A DNA stretch of 64,000 bases from Begonia masoniana. Taxonomy: Eukaryota > Streptophyta > Magnoliopsida > Cucurbitales > Begoniaceae. The notes under the pieces are model-generated. The model did not search any database. It was given only the letters and a program-made list of their open reading frames with translations, and was not told the DNA's origin. Below are positions 30,227 to 43,379 of the stretch, piece by piece; the first letter of the stretch is position 1; each line of letters starts with the position of its first letter. A program made the position numbers and the translations under genes. The DNA is taken from the NCBI GenBank assembly GCA_022432975.1, contig CM039510.1, positions 34,583,677 to 34,647,676 of the forward strand, in the 5' to 3' direction.

Positions 30227-30510
30227 TGACGCAGCGGGATGCGGGAACGAACGAAAAAAAACTCTCTCGCAAGAGAAATCAAGAGAAACTATAATTTTCT
30301 GAATCTTGAATAATAATTGAATAATTGAAAATTCGGAATACAACCTTAAATAAAATAGCCAACTAATTTAGGAAATTAAAATAAAATAAAATAATGCATA
30401 AAATAGTTCATAAAATCTTTAAATGCTGATTTAAAGATGATTTGAAGGCTCATAGAATCTTTGAATGCTGATTTGAAGCTGATTTGAAGGCTTAGGGAAT
30501 CACCACATCA
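30227..30510 (-). mobile_element. 3' LTR (284 bp) of deletion-derived gypsy element
   Basis: On minus it starts TGATGTGGTGATTCCC at 30510 and ends CCCGCTGCGTCA at 30227. It matches 50510-50787. Outside it lies the target duplication GTTCT (30222-30226, 50788-50792). The inner side has the purine tract GGTGGGGGATAA (30511-30522). Confidence 0.93.
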
Positions 30511-32459
30511 TTATCCCCCACCATAGAAAAACTCGACCTTGAGTGTTTCGGATATATTAATTCATCGTCTGGAAATAATGGAAAGATATGGTATTGAATG
30601 TCCCTCATAGGTGGCAAACCACTCGGCAGCTCCTCAAGAACGAAGTCAGCAAACTCTTCCAATAACAGGTTGACTTCTTGGGGTAGTTCGGTCGTTGAAT
30701 GCTCTTCACCAACCACTAAAATCTGCTGCATGATTAGTGCATAAGCCTCTTGAGATTCTTTAATCGCTTCATCCATTTCATGACCCGTTTGAGTACTAAT
30801 AAGGAAAGATTGTCCCTCTACTTTAGAAGTTTTAGGACGGTGCTTTGCTTTCAAAGGAAGTAATGTGAACTTCATCCTGTCCTTCGCCAAATTATAGACG
30901 TTATCCCTGCCTACGTGTTGAGCGTCCACGTCAAATTGCCACGGTCTACCAAATAGAATGTGTCATGCATCCATATCTACGATATCACAGTACACTTCAT
31001 CTGTATATTTGCCGATAGAAAATGGTACCTTGCATCGTTCTTTCACTTGAATCTCCTCGGCTGCCTTGATCCATCCAATTGAGTACGGAGTAGGGTGCTT
31101 CTCTATTGGTAATTGTAAAATTTCTACGGCTTTTCTGCCAATAATATTCTCGCAACTACCACTGTCGATGATCAAATCAAAGAGTCGACCATTAATAGTG
31201 CATCTTGTGCAAAATAATTGATGTCTCTGGGAGCAATCTTCTTGCTTAGGAGTGAGCATCAATTTTCGAATTACGAATGCCTCTTCTCCCCTCTCTCCAT
31301 CCCCTTCTTCAAACTCTTCCACGTCACCGTCGGGTTCACAACAACTTTCTTGCTCATGCTCATCTCTATCAACAATATTGATTGTTCTCCAATTCGAACA
31401 CTCGTTGGACCGATGACCAGGCTGATTGCATCGGAAACGTTTGCCAAGGATAGGTCTCGCATAGGGGTTGGTTGATTTTGGCACTTCTTTATTTTCGGTT
31501 ACCACTCGCTTCCCAATCGATTTATCTTCTGTCTATTCTGAGCGAGCTGGGATATTAGAAACTGACTTTTCTTTCTCCATATTATTTCTTTGAAACCCTT
31601 CATTCTCGTAAGTACGCCTGCTCGAGTCAAACCTACTATTGTTGCCCTGTTTCTCTTGGATCATCAGTTCAACCTTTATCGTCATATTCTTCGCTTCATT
31701 CAGACTTCGCAAAACATGAACTCCGATTTTGTCTCGAATATAGGGTTTCAACCCATCCAAATATCGAGCCACTTGCTGCCCTTCGCTTTCTCGTAGGTCA
31801 TTCCTTTCTGCCAATCTCATGAATTCAGCTGTATAATCATAAACAGTTCTCATACTTTGATGGCAACGCAGATACTGTTGGAAGAGAATTTGTTCATAAT
31901 CAGGGGGCAAGAAATCCACCGGTAATAATTGCTTCATCCGAGTCCAGGTTCTAACAGGTTGTTTGCCTTCCCGATAGCGCCTGTTTTGTAGCCTCTCCCA
32001 CCATGCAGAAGCTCCACCTTTCAATTGGCACGCCACCAATTTCACCTTTTTTTTCTGACGGAATCTCCATGTATTCGAAGAATCGATTAACCTCAGCAAC
32101 CCAATCGATGAAATCTTCGATTTTTAAATTTCCGTTGAAGCTAAGGATGTACACCTTCAGTTTAAATTTGTTTTTGACAAAATGATAGTCATGATTATTA
32201 AATCTACCGTGACCGCCACCAAATCTGTCGCGACCACCGCCAAATCTACCATGACTGCCGCCGTAGCGACCATAGCAATTTTCCATTGTTTCCACCTCTT
32301 CTTCTTCTTCATCTGAATCAACCTCATAATTGAGTATAGGTCGTCTTAGATTATTTGCAAGAACAGGTAGTTCATAGTGTTTGCCCTGAGCAGTCTCATC
32401 TCTCGGACGAATCTTCTCACCATCTCTGTTTCTATTGGCATCAAACCCTAGGGTGTTAA
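30492..32459 (-). pseudogene. Gypsy gag-protease with pol deleted
   Basis: Minus-strand pieces in order: a glycine/arginine-rich gag segment and [18 protein letters not shown] (frame 32295-31951); a gag core (32099-31533) with [20 protein letters not shown] and EFMRLAERNDL; one zinc finger FRCNQPGHRSNEC; and a protease with LFDLIIDSGSCENIIG (31505-30963). After a stop, 30929-30492 continues GRDNVYNLAKDR and LPSGLPPMRDIQYHI, the start of RT. The frame then jumps directly to a C-terminal tail SRSSFSMVGDNDV. RT, RNaseH and integrase are therefore deleted. A 1-bp frameshift near 32060 and two stops disable gag. The missing N-terminus is at 50313-50475. Confidence 0.82.
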
Positions 32460-33606
32460 TGTAACACTCGAAAAAATTTCTACAACATGCGTAGCCTTTA
32501 GATAGATTATGTTATAAGGGTTTGAGGGTTTAGCATATATTCTAGGGTTATGCTAAGTTTAGGAGGTAAAAAGTGAAGTTTGGAGAGTAAATCAATAGAG
32601 TTGGTAATGGTTAGAGTTATAGTTGGTTGAGTTAATTAAAGTAAAGGAAATTTGTAAAAGAGAGAGGAGAAGAGTGTGATGCCCCACGTAGGAAGTATAG
32701 AAAAGAAAGTTTGAAGGGTTGGAAAAATCAAAAGTTAAAAGGGATAAAGTGTAGAGAAAAGTGGAAAGTGAGGTTTGAATTGGTCAAACCTTGTGATTTG
32801 AGAAAGATGAGAAAAATGGGGGATGTGGGGTGTCTTCCACGTTGGAAGGAATAAAGGTGGGGAAGAGGGTAATTTTTATAATTTTATTTAGTTGAGTGGT
32901 TTATTTTTAAAAGTGGAAAAAGTTAGATTGTAAAGGTAATAGAAATTCAAGGTTAAAAAGGCAAAAAAGGGTTGTCTTCCTCACCCTTTCTCCACGATTT
33001 TTACAGCAGCAAGAAGAGGGCTCTCCCTCCACTTCCTCTTCAATTTTCTTCAAGATTTGAGGTTAGTACTTGATGGGTTTTATTTTGTATGAATAATAGT
33101 GGAGTTTGTTGATGTTTTTGGTGACATTTGTGAAGTTTTGAAGGAGTTTGAAAAACCCTAGGTGGGGATTTCGAAATTATGTTTTCTCTTGATGTATTTT
33201 CTTGCCAATTTGATGTTTTAAGCATTCAATAGGTTCGTTTAGGGTGTTTAGACAATTAAATTGAAGAATGGATGGAAGTTGGAGAAAAACCGATTTTGGG
33301 AACATTGATGGCCGATTCTGTTTTGGTGTTTTCGGTCTTGGAAAATTGTTTGGTTGCCAAATTTGAGTGTTTCAATGGATAGTAGACGTGTTGAGGTTTA
33401 TGGAATGAGGTGGCACATCAAAATCCGTTGAAAATCAATGGAGTTTTGGTCGTTTAAAGTTTAGACACTGAAAATGTGGGAAAAATCGGATTTTAGAGGT
33501 TTTGAAACTTTAAATGGGTTAAAGTGATTAGTTTTGGTTTAGGTAATTCTTTAGAATTTATTAGGTTGGTACTAAGTGAGTTTTGATTGTATTTGTTAGG
33601 TTGACA
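32460..33606 (+). mobile_element. 5' LTR of family A element, first part
   Basis: TGTAACACTCG to the TGACA duplication. Donor 1 TTTGAG|GTTAGT lies at 33062, acceptor 1 ends at 33599. The nested insertion entered 7 bases into the microexon, after GTTGACA. A CT-rich region with CTCACCCTTTCTCC at 32978 probably marks the leader start. Confidence 0.88.
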
Positions 33607-34867
33607 TGTAACGCCCCGAGTTATCTGAACCCGGTTCGTTACACAAAAGTTCGTACATGACTAAGAGATCTCAACCGTATTATTTTTTTTTTTAAACTTT
33701 GCTCAATATTCAACATTTGACATAAGCTAAAGTCTCAAAACATTTAAAACTTGCAATGGAAATCTTTTGGACAACAATAGAGTTAAACAAAACTATAAAC
33801 ATTGTTTGAAATGTAAGAGATAAACGGCTAAAAAGAAATAGAGGTTTGAATCGTGAAATACTTGGGAAATCGCAGAAGTCAAACGCATCTGCCGATGGAT
33901 AAAGTCAACGGAAGAAGCAGAAACAGCAAATAGAAGGCTTCTACCGATGACGTGGACCAGAAAAGTTGAAAACAAAAGACATCTCTCGGTGGACTGCATC
34001 TACCGATAACGTCAGCCGGATAAATCAATTATCCAACATCAACCGATCGCAAAACGACAAAGCATAATACTCACTCGTACCAGTAGTGCAAAATCTACAT
34101 CTTCCGATAGAAATAAACCTACATCATCCGATGGCTTTTCTGAAGACATCTTCCGATAGAATTAAACCTACATCATCCGATGGCTTTTCTGAAGACATCT
34201 TCCGATAGAAAACAGAGCGACATTTCAACTATTTCTTGCTATGCAAGCACAACTCTAAGTACAGAAAAGAATTTACTGATTTCACCACAACCATTCAAAA
34301 ACAATTCAAATCATTGCATTACTCAAGTCCAGTATAATCCAGTGTTAAAAACCAACGGAATACTATTATCAGAAAAGTCTCAAAGTACTTTTTGAAAACA
34401 TCAAGGCAACTTCTATCATCAGAAAGTTTAACATACTCAAATTGAAATCACTGTCCACTAAACCTTCACAACCACTGACACCAGTTAAACTGTGACAGCC
34501 CGAAACCGGATCCGAATCGGGTTCCGGGATCGGAGCCGTCACTCCGGGACATTTACAGGAAACGGTGACTATTATTTTTTTTTTTTAAACTAATAGAACA
34601 GTCAAAGCAGTGAACAGAGAGGGAGAACTGCAGTGAGTAATCGAAAACATTTGCAGGGGGAGAGAGTTCTCTGGAATGGAAAACAAACAGATCTCAATGA
34701 TAGATAACCGAACAGAAATAGGCATAAGACTGGCGGGAATGGAAACAGGAAACAGTGGCGGAAGATGTAGTTTCACACTGAACCGGAGGAGAAATCAGTG
34801 GATAACGTCATCGGAAGATAAAGGCAGCAAACATAACCGGCAGAAGATGATGACGTCAGCCGGAAGA

Positions 34868-37395
34868 CGCTTATGCCGACGTCATCGGAAGACAAAGTTA
34901 TAAACTGGGCGGAAGACTTATGCTGACGTCATCGGAAGAGAAGATGACGTCAACCGGAAGACAAAATTTATAACTGGGCGGAAGACTTATGCCGACGTCA
35001 TCGGAAGAGAAGATGACGTCAACCGGAAGACAAGTTATAAACTGGGCGGAAGACTTATGCTGACGTCATCGGAAGAGAAGATGACGTCACCGGAAGACAA
35101 AATTTATAACTGGGCGGAAGACTTATGCCGACGTCATCGGAAGAGAAGATGACGTCAACCGGAAGACAAAGTTATAAACTGGGCGGAAGACTTATGCTGA
35201 CGTCATCGGAAGAGAAGATGACGTCAACCGGAAGACAAAGTTATAAACTGGCGGAAGACTTATGCCGACGTCATCGGAAGAGAAGATGACGTCAACCGGA
35301 AGACAAAATTTATAACTGGGCGGAAGACTTATGCCGACGTCATCGGAAGAGAGATGACGTCAACCGGAAGACAAAGTTATAAACTGGCGGAAGACTTATG
35401 CTGACGTCAACCGGAAGACAAAGTTATAAACTGGGCGGAAGACTTATGCTGACGTCAACCGGAAGACAAAATTTATAACTGGGCGGAAGACTTATGCTGA
35501 CGTCAACCGGAAGACAAAATTTATAACTGGGCGGAAGACTTATGCTGACGTCATCGGAAGACAAAGTTATAAACTGGGCGGAAGACTTATGCCGACGTCA
35601 TCGGAAGAGAAGATGACGTCAACCGGAAGACAAAATTTATAACTGGGCGGAAGACTTATGCTGACGTCATCGAAGAGAAGATGACGTCAACCGGAAGACA
35701 AAGTTATAAACTGGGCGGAAGACTTATGCTGACGTCATCGGAAGAGAGATGACGTCAACCGGAAGACAAAGTTATAAACTGGGCGGAAGACTTATGCTGA
35801 CGTCAACCGGAAGACAAAATTTATAACTGGGCGGAAGACTTATGCTGACGTCAACCGGAAGACAAAGTTATAAACTGGGCGGAAGACTTATGCTGACGTC
35901 ATCGAAGAGAAGATGACGTCAACCGGAAGACAAAATTTATAACTGGGCGGAAGACTTATGCTGACGTCAACCGGAAGACAAAGTTATAAACTGGCGGAAG
36001 ACTTATGCCGACGTCATCGGAAGAGAAGATGACGTCAACCGGAAGACAAAATTTATAACTGGGCGGAAGACTTATGCTGACGTCAACCGGAAGACAAAAT
36101 TTATAACTGGGCGGAAGACTTATGCTGACGTCAACCGGAAGACAAAGTTATAAACTGGGCGGAAGACTTATGCTGACGTCAACCGGAAGACAAAGTTATA
36201 AACTGGGCGGAAGACTTATGCTGACGTCATCGAAGAGAAGATGACGTCAACCGGAAGACAAAATTTATAACTGGGCGGAAGACTTATGCTGACGTCAACC
36301 GGAAGACAAAATTTATAACTGGGCGGAAGACTTATGCTGACGTCAACCGGAAGACAAAATTTATAACTGGGCGGAAGACTTATGCCGACGTCATCGGAAG
36401 AGAAGATGACGTCAACCGGAAGACAAAATTTATAACTGGGCGGAAGACTTATGCTGACGTCAACCGGAAGACAAAGTTATAAACTGGGCGGAAGACTTAT
36501 GCTGACGTCAACCGGAAGACAAAATTTATAACTGGGCGGAAGACTTATGCTGACGTCAACCGGAAGACAAAATTTATAACTGGGCGGAAGACTTATGCTG
36601 ACGTCAACCGGAAGACAAAATTTATAACTGGGCGGAAGACTTATGCTGACGTCAACCGGAAGACAAAATTTATAACTGGGCGGAAGACTTATGCTGACGT
36701 CATCGAAGAGAAGATGACGTCAACCGGAAGACAAAGTTATAAACTGGGCGGAAGACTTATGCTGACGTCAACCGGAAGACAAAATTTATAACTGGGCGGA
36801 AGACTTATGCCGACGTCATCGGAAGAGAAGATGACGTCAACCGGAAGACAAAGTTATAAACTGGGCGGAAGACTTATGCCGACGTCATCGGAAGAGAAGA
36901 TGACGTCAACCGGAAGACAAAATTTATAACTGGGCGGAAGACTTATGCCGACGTCATCGGAAGAGAAGATGACGTCAACCGGAAGACAAAATTTATAACT
37001 GGGCGGAAGACTTATGCTGACGTCAACCGGAAGACAAAGTTATAAACTGGGCGGAAGACTTATGCTGACGTCATCGGAAGAGAAGATGACGTCAACCGGA
37101 AGACAAAGTTATAAACTGGGCGGAAGACTTATGCTGACGTCAACCGGAAGACAAAGTTATAAACTGGGCGGAAGACTTATGCTGACGTCATCGGAAGAGA
37201 AGATGACGTCAACCGGAAGACAAAATTTATAACTGGGCGGAAGACTTATGCCGACGTCATCGGAAGAGAAGATGACGTCAACCGGAAGACAAAGTTATAA
37301 ACTGGGCGGAAGACTTATGCTGACGTCAACCGGAAGACAAAATTTATAACTGGGCGGAAGACTTATGCTATGCTGACGTTCACCGGAAGACGAAA
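34868..37395. repeat. TGACGTCA tandem array in solo LTR, main block
   Basis: About 45 units of the 48-bp and 70-bp kinds, inverted relative to the Tekay copy. Unit variants (CATCGAAGAG for CATCGGAAGAG, AGAGAGATG for AGAGAAGATG) are shared by scattered units, a sign of local homogenisation. Confidence 0.96.
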
Positions 37396-37544
37396 ATTGT
37401 GAATAGTGACCGGAAGATGAAATTTGTGACAAACTTAGCAAATTTTTAACATAAAGGACTTACAGGCAGGGAACATCAAAACAGGAGGCATAAGGGCTTC
37501 AGACCCTCAAACCGATTCCGAAACAAAGTTTTGAAATCATACTC

Positions 37545-38050
37545 AACCGGAAGACAAAGTTATAAACTGGGCGGAAGACTTATGCTGACGTCAACCGGAA
37601 GACAAAATTTATAACTGGGCGGAAGACTTATGCTGACGTCAACCGGAAGACAAAGTTATAAACTGGGCGGAAGACTTATGCCGACGTCATCGGAAGAGAA
37701 GATGACGTCAACCGGAAGACAAAGTTATAAACTGGGCGGAAGACTTATGCTGACGTCAACCGGAAGACAAAATTTATAACTGGGCGGAAGACTTATGCCG
37801 ACGTCATCGGAAGAGAAGATGACGTCAACCGGAAGACAAAATTTATAACTGGGCGGAAGACTTATGCTGACGTCATCGGAAGAGAAGATGACGTCAACGG
37901 AAGACAAAGTTATAAACTGGGCGGAAGACTTATGCCGACGTCATCGGAAGAGAAGATGACGTCAACCGGAAGACAAAGTTATAAACTGGGCGGAAGACTT
38001 ATGCTGACGTCATCGGAAGAGAAGATGACGTCAACCGGAAGACAAAGTTA
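37545..38050. repeat. Second, displaced TGACGTCA array block
   Basis: About nine units inserted where the other LTRs have a roughly 280-bp unique segment (12070-12345). Array-to-unique junctions are at ATCATACTC/AACCGGAAGAC and AAGTTACAAATATG. Confidence 0.9.
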
Positions 38051-38192
38051 CAAATATGAACTTTACTTTAAAGACATAAACTTCCATACAGAATTTTGCC
38101 TGACTGCAGCAACCAACCCTGAGAGCTCGATCCGCCAACAGCAACCTACACCTCGGCCTGAGGCACCAAGTCCTCATCCACAGGATCCGTAC

Positions 38193-38948
38193 CTACAACA
38201 GGGAGTTCACCTATGAGCCTAAAGCTCAGTAAGAACATATCAGAATAAATGCAGTGCTGCATATGCTATGCATGAACGTTTCAAATACAGGACATTACAT
38301 TACATTACATGTCACTGGACAGGAAGGTATAAGTGGGAGGAGGAGCTGGCGCAACAGGATGTACATGCCACTTTCAGGACATAACAGGAGTACTTGACAG
38401 GATGCCAGTCCTCATCCACACTTAACCGCACATTTCATTACAGATTTTATCTTACTTACTTCAAAACCAGTGTTGAAACATTTGCATGATTTTCTGGAAA
38501 ACGTGTATGCATGGATAAGTGCGATACTTAACATTCACAGATGGCAGAATGGATACAACAGGGAAACAGAATATAACATAACAGAGACATGTTTAACTTA
38601 AAACATAACCTAGAACCTATCTACCCAAACCATACCTAGTACCTCCAAGTTGTAGGGCCATAAGGGCCAACATAAACGTATGAACTTACCTGTTTGCTGT
38701 CGTGTCAGATGCTCGACTGCCCCTGAAATGCTCGGATCTGTAGCATGCATGAAGATGTATTAAACAGCTGCATACGTTAACTAATAAGTTTGCAGGATAT
38801 GCAGCAAACTCATCTCGGACATTTAGAAAACAGTGGGTGTGTTTCCATACAAAAACCGAGAGTTTTCTCCTAAATACCTTAACCTAAAACTTCAGCAAAA
38901 TGCATACTTTTTGCTTGTCCAAATGTGTTAGCATTAGAAGATGTTTAC
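38193..38948 (-). promoter_or_regulatory. Two-intron LTR leader cassette (solo LTR 34491-39343)
   Basis: Same splice motifs as at 11173-11926. Intron 1 38948-38738, microexon 38737-38690, intron 2 38689-38193. Confidence 0.6.
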
Positions 38949-39444
38949 CTTAGGCAGAAAACAAGGAAAACTCTAGAAGATCAAAGGTGTTTGGGTGAAC
39001 TTTTGTCGCCTGGCAGAGAGGAAACAGAGGAGAAGTGAAGGTTTTTACGTAGAGTGAGGAGGAGAGGAGAAGAAGGTTGTCTTCTTCAACAAGTTGCCAC
39101 ATGGCAACCAACCAATGGCCTACTCCCAACCACCTTAATTGAGTGCCAACTTTGCCCTTTCATTGGTTTACAACCAAATTGGTTCATTTTAATCACACTT
39201 AGTTTGGTTTTTGTTCCACAATTTAAATTCTACAAACACCGTCGTTTTGGTTTCTGACAAAAATACTCCTTGCATTAATACCTATTTAATCCCACATAAA
39301 TTATCGGGGAAAACATTTACATGGCAAAATGCCGGGTGTTACATAAACTGCCCCATCAGATGCCAGATCGATGCCTGATTGCACCCCTCCAACCTGCCTA
39401 GTCCTCAACATATTCAGAGAATTCACCTGCAGTATCCTCAACAC

Positions 39445-40024
39445 CTACATCACAAAACTCATCTATTAGCCTAATACTAAGTAAGTAAAGCAGTAATGAA
39501 ATGAAATGCTGAAACATAAATTCCTAAACATGCAATTTTTACTTTCTCATCTCAGTTGCATTCACATTCATTCATAAGCTGATCTGATCCCTCGGTTCCC
39601 TTGGGAAGTGGATCAATTTTTCCAATGTTATACCTTACATCGAAATTCATTTTCGTAATCTTTCAAAAACATGATGCATGACATACAAAATCATTCACAA
39701 GATACATAACCGTACTGTTTTGTGATGTAGGCCCGAAGGCACATGCATACTTTACTTACCTAGCTTCTGGAAATTGTCTGGTCGCTAGCTACTTCGGAAA
39801 TCTGCTCACCTAAGTTCATAACAGAATACAAATCAAAACTTCACTAAACCTCACCAAGAATCAAACAGTGGTTCAAGGAATCCAGTTAAAAACTCTACAA
39901 CCCGAGCATTCCCCTTTATCACTAAACCCGAATCTACGCTCAATCTCAGCATCCTCAAAATCCTCACATTGGACTCCTTCAGGTATTTAACCACTATATC
40001 ATAAGAGAAATGAGGAAAACTTAC
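39445..40024 (-). promoter_or_regulatory. Two-intron LTR leader cassette (solo LTR 33607-40295)
   Basis: Intron 1 40024-39810 with donor CTTAG|GTAAGT, microexon 39809-39760, intron 2 39759-39445 with hairpin GCC-TTCG-GGC, CTACA after it, and acceptor GATGTAG|GTG. Confidence 0.6.
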
Positions 40025-40300
40025 CTAAGTCGAAGGAGAATCGGGCGAGGAAAATCGCCTAGAGAGCTCGACTGCTTGAGCTGAAAACCCGAAGAGAAAA
40101 GTATGAAATGGTGGCGGCTACAGTGCATTAAATCCAATCCCTCTTTCCTTAAATACGTTATCCACTTTTAAAAATACAATTTACTCTAATGCCCTTGTCT
40201 AGTCTAATCATTCAATAACCCTACTTAAATTATTTGTTAATAAAGTGTATACCATTAATAATAAGAGAGCCGGTTCGATAGAACCGGGTGTTACATGACA

Positions 40301-41781
40301 GGTGTGTATTTGAGATTGACATAGTAAACGAGTACGTGTCTGGAGTCCAGGTAAGTAGTGGTTGTTTGTGATTGTGCCTTCGGGCCTACACCATGGAACG
40401 GTAAGGATTGTTTGCTTGTTTGTTTGTTTGTGTGGTATTTTATGTTATGCAATGTGTGACATGCATCATGGTTTTCAACCTACGAAATACGTGTTTGGCA
40501 TGTGTGAGTGATGAAAATGAAATGTAAGGTAAGAAAATGGATATGCAACTTGGTCTCAAGTAGTATTGCCTCGTCGAGCAAGTGGCTAGTTTGTAGCACA
40601 CCGAGAGGGATACTACGAGAGATGCTATACTAAATTACGTAATGTGTCGTCTGTATGAATGCCTCAACCTGATCGTGCTAGAAGGCACACTAAGGATTCT
40701 ACGATCGATATGGGAGGAGATTCGGTATGGCCGTCCCGGATTGTTTAGGATGTGTGCCTCTGATCTTGCTCCGTGGGTCAAGGTGTGGCCGTACTGGATT
40801 ATGTTGGGACGCGTACCTACTTGATTCACATGCAAGTGAAAGATAAATGCAAATGAAAATGAAATGAAAACAACAGAGCGTGTAGAAACTGCATTTAAGA
40901 GTTGAGTTGAGCATGCATTGTTTTAAAGTGCATTACTCCCTACTTACTAAGCATTAGGCTTACTTTTGTGTTCTGCGGTGTAGGTGAAGAGTTTTATTTC
41001 AGGTGAGCTGGATGAGGGAGCTCAGGGCTAGGTTGCAGTCGGTGGCGCATGGAGCATGCCGGTGCGGGCACTTGTCGGGGCACCTCGGTCACGTTCCTCG
41101 GGTAGTCGGTGGGGAGTTTGTATTTTGCTCTATTGACAGTTTGAGTATTTTGGATCGGTATTGTTGAATTGTACTTGGTGTAAATATATGTGGATTTGGT
41201 TTAGATGGTTTTATAAACGTGTGTTTTCAGGTTTTGGGATTTAGAGAAATTTTAGCCGTTATATTGCTCGTTTTTATTTTAAAGTAAATAATATCGGGAT
41301 TGACTTTTCTCTATATTTTTGTTAATCGTTTCGAGTAGATTTTCCAAAATTTTTATGGAGCACAGAGTCGGGGATGTCAGGAATGTGTGGGTAAATTTTC
41401 AGGTGATTTGGAGGTGTTTGGCTTGAAGAAAAATGAAGAAGAGTGGGAAAAAATCGAAAATAGGCGCATAGGGCGTGCTGGCACCCGAGAGGGTGCCGAA
41501 CGTTCGCCACCTGCGCGCGCGCAGGGTGGCGCGCGCGGCGCCCAGCCATACAAATTCTTTTTTTTTTTTTTAAATTTTGCATATTTTTAAAATGTTTTGA
41601 CCCGACCTTTTCCGACGTATTTTAAACGTATTTTACGCACGTTTTCTAACATTTTTCGAGGGTTCAAAAAATCCAAAAACTGAGTCAAAATTTTATCAAA
41701 AATTATTTTAAACGTCGTTTTAAACACAGTTTGGGTTAGCAAAGTAGTACACCGAGCCGGGGCGGGTTCGGGGGCGTTACA
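40301..41781 (+). mobile_element. 5' LTR of family A element, second part
   Basis: Resumes at GGTGTGTATTTGAGATTG after the second TGACA and ends GGGGGCGTTACA. It holds most of the microexon, intron 2 and the GC-rich patch at 41470-41550, which is rich in GCGCGC. A T-run follows at 41559. Confidence 0.9.
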
Positions 41782-41784
41782 AGT

Positions 41785-41796
41785 TGGTATCAGAGC
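41785..41796 (+). other. Primer binding site, family A element
   Basis: TGGTATCAGAGC three bases after the LTR end; tRNA-Met type, same as Tekay. Confidence 0.92.
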
Positions 41797-41940
41797 AAAA
41801 ATGGTCGAAATGTTCAAAGAATTACCCAACAATGCCGGCCGCCATGCAACGTGCTTCACCGACTATAAGTATTTCGTTACTTTTAGTTAGTTTCTTTCTA
41901 AGATTAGATTTTTCTAACTTTTTCAGGACTAGAATTTAAA

Positions 41941-42500
41941 ATGTCGAGGAACCCACGACAACCAGGACAACCTAGAAGCGAGCCTGAAGAGTTAGTCAAC
42001 CTTCTTACAGAGTTGGTCGGTATGCAAACCGAATTGTGGTTTATTCTAGTAAATCGGAGGTTGATTACATCTGAACGACTAGAAGCATCATACTGGGATG
42101 TGACGGCGAAGACAATAGAAGTAAAATTGGCAAATTGGGAGCGTGTTAAGTCAGTAGAAAACCCTAGGAGAAGTTTTAAGGAAATTACATCCCAGGTGAG
42201 CAGGGGTGAATCTTCTTCACAACCTCAAGAAACAAAAAGGCCGGGGAAAATTTAAATGATCCGAGGGAAGGAAAGAAGCCATGACGAAGGCAAAGGAGAA
42301 ATTTCCCACAATGTTTTAAATGTTTAAAAGCTCATCCAGGAGAGTGTGGGCAATATGTAGGCAAATGTTACAACTTTTTTGAGGATGGCCATTTTGTTCG
42401 AGAGTGCACCAAACCAAGAGTTATTCGGTGCTTCAAGTGTGAAGAACCAGGACACATAGCTAAGGACTGTCCCGCTATAAAGAATATCGAGATGTAGAGT
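41941..42500 (+). pseudogene. Degenerate gag with three zinc fingers, family A element
   Basis: An ATG at 41941 opens 104 codons (start EPEELVNLLTELVGMQTEL, resembling the coiled N-terminus of the Tekay gag) ending at 42255. In another frame from about 42311 come three finger-like motifs: CFKCLKAHPGEC, a damaged CYNFFEDGHFVREC and CFKCEEPGHIAKDC, then a stop. The capsid domain is missing or unrecognisable. It could not form particles by itself. The fingers look under less decay than the rest. Confidence 0.75.
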
Positions 42501-42770
42501 AATGATCAACCAGCGGTGACCTCAAGTATAGTATTTTAGTTATTCAATGCATGCTTTAATAGTTAGGAGTGTGTAGTATATTTATGAGGTATGTTCTAGT
42601 GTGATAAAGTTGAGAATACGGTGGATTAAAGGTAAGACGAGATAGACTTTAGCATGAGAGAGCTATGCGTCAAAATAGATAATCTAGGATTTTATCATCC
42701 TTGGAGAGATATATCCTATGAGAGATAAGATTGGAATATATAGAAATTTGACCCTAGTTAGTAAACTTTT
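42501..42770. other. Internal non-coding sequence, family A element
   Basis: No reading frame or domain. It ends at CTTTT (42766-42770), the left target duplication of the next solo LTR. Confidence 0.6.
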
Positions 42771-43379
42771 TGTAACACCTGGAAAATTTCGATAACGCGT
42801 ATAGGTCTAGGATTAATGGTTAGAGTAATTAATGTTAAGTGTTCGTGTAAATTAAAGTTAAGTGTTAATGGTTAGGAGAAAAGTCAAGGAAAAAGGAGTT
42901 TGACAAGTCAAAAATCAAACTGCAAGTGTGTGGAAAATCCAAAACATACTTGGACTAATATAAAAGATGAAATTGTGATGAAGATGTGGGAGAAATGGGA
43001 TGCTCCACGTTGGAAGAAAAAAGAGAAGAAATGAGTTTGGCAATTCAAACCAAAAAGTGTTTGAAAATTCAAAAAGGGGAGGTTGAATATTCAATGTATA
43101 TTTGAATCAATGAAAAGCTAAGTAATTGAGTAGAATAAAATATGGTAAAATTGAATGGAAGAAGAGGTTAAAGGAGGCAGCCACGTTGGAATTAAAGGAG
43201 AAAAAGGAGGGTTTGATTTGTAATTTTAAAGAAATTTTGGAAGAAAATAAAAAGGAGAAAGTGTTAGTGGTTAAATAGGAAAATTCCTTCTTTCTTCTTC
43301 ACTTCTTCTCTCGGTTCTCTTCAAGCTCCATAGCTGATCCATCCTCTCCTCTTTCTTTACATTTTGCAAGGAATTCAAG

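Larger units (their letters stand above)
34491..39343 (-). mobile_element. Solo LTR of the Tekay element family (4853 bp)
   Basis: Reverse-complement copy of the 10777-13469 type LTR, with TSD TAAAC (34486-34490, 39344-39348). It keeps the unique segment (34640-34870) that 18202-22704 lost. It has a long TGACGTCA array (34868-37395), then LTR sequence (37396-37543, equivalent to about 12346-12500), then more array (37545-38050) joined directly to CAAATATGAACTTTAC (equivalent to about 12065). Leader on minus: donor 1 at 38948, microexon 38737-38690 (48 nt), donor 2 at 38689, hairpin 38656-38668, acceptor 2 ending 38193. Confidence 0.95.
33607..40295 (-). mobile_element. Solo LTR, family D, with nested LTR
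   Basis: Perfect TSD TGACA (33602-33606, 40296-40300). Plus-strand ends are TGTAACGCCCCGAG and CGGGTGTTACA. Without the nested 34491-39343 insert and one TAAAC copy it is 1831 bp. The minus orientation follows from the leader: donor 1 at 40024, microexon 39809-39760 (50 nt), donor 2 CTAG|GTAAGT at 39759, hairpin at 39731-39740, acceptor 2 ending 39445. About 33880-34215 contains dispersed words CATCTTCCGATAG, CATCATCCGATGG and CCGATGACG. It is related to 52106-56976. Confidence 0.9.
33062..40983 (+). promoter_or_regulatory. LTR leader cassette interrupted by a nested LTR
   Basis: Intron 1 33062-33599. The microexon is split: 33600-33606 and 40301-40350, 57 nt together, with the insert falling inside it. 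Intron 2 40351-40983, hairpin GCCTTCGGGC at 40376-40385, acceptor TGTAG at 40979-40983. Confidence 0.55.
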
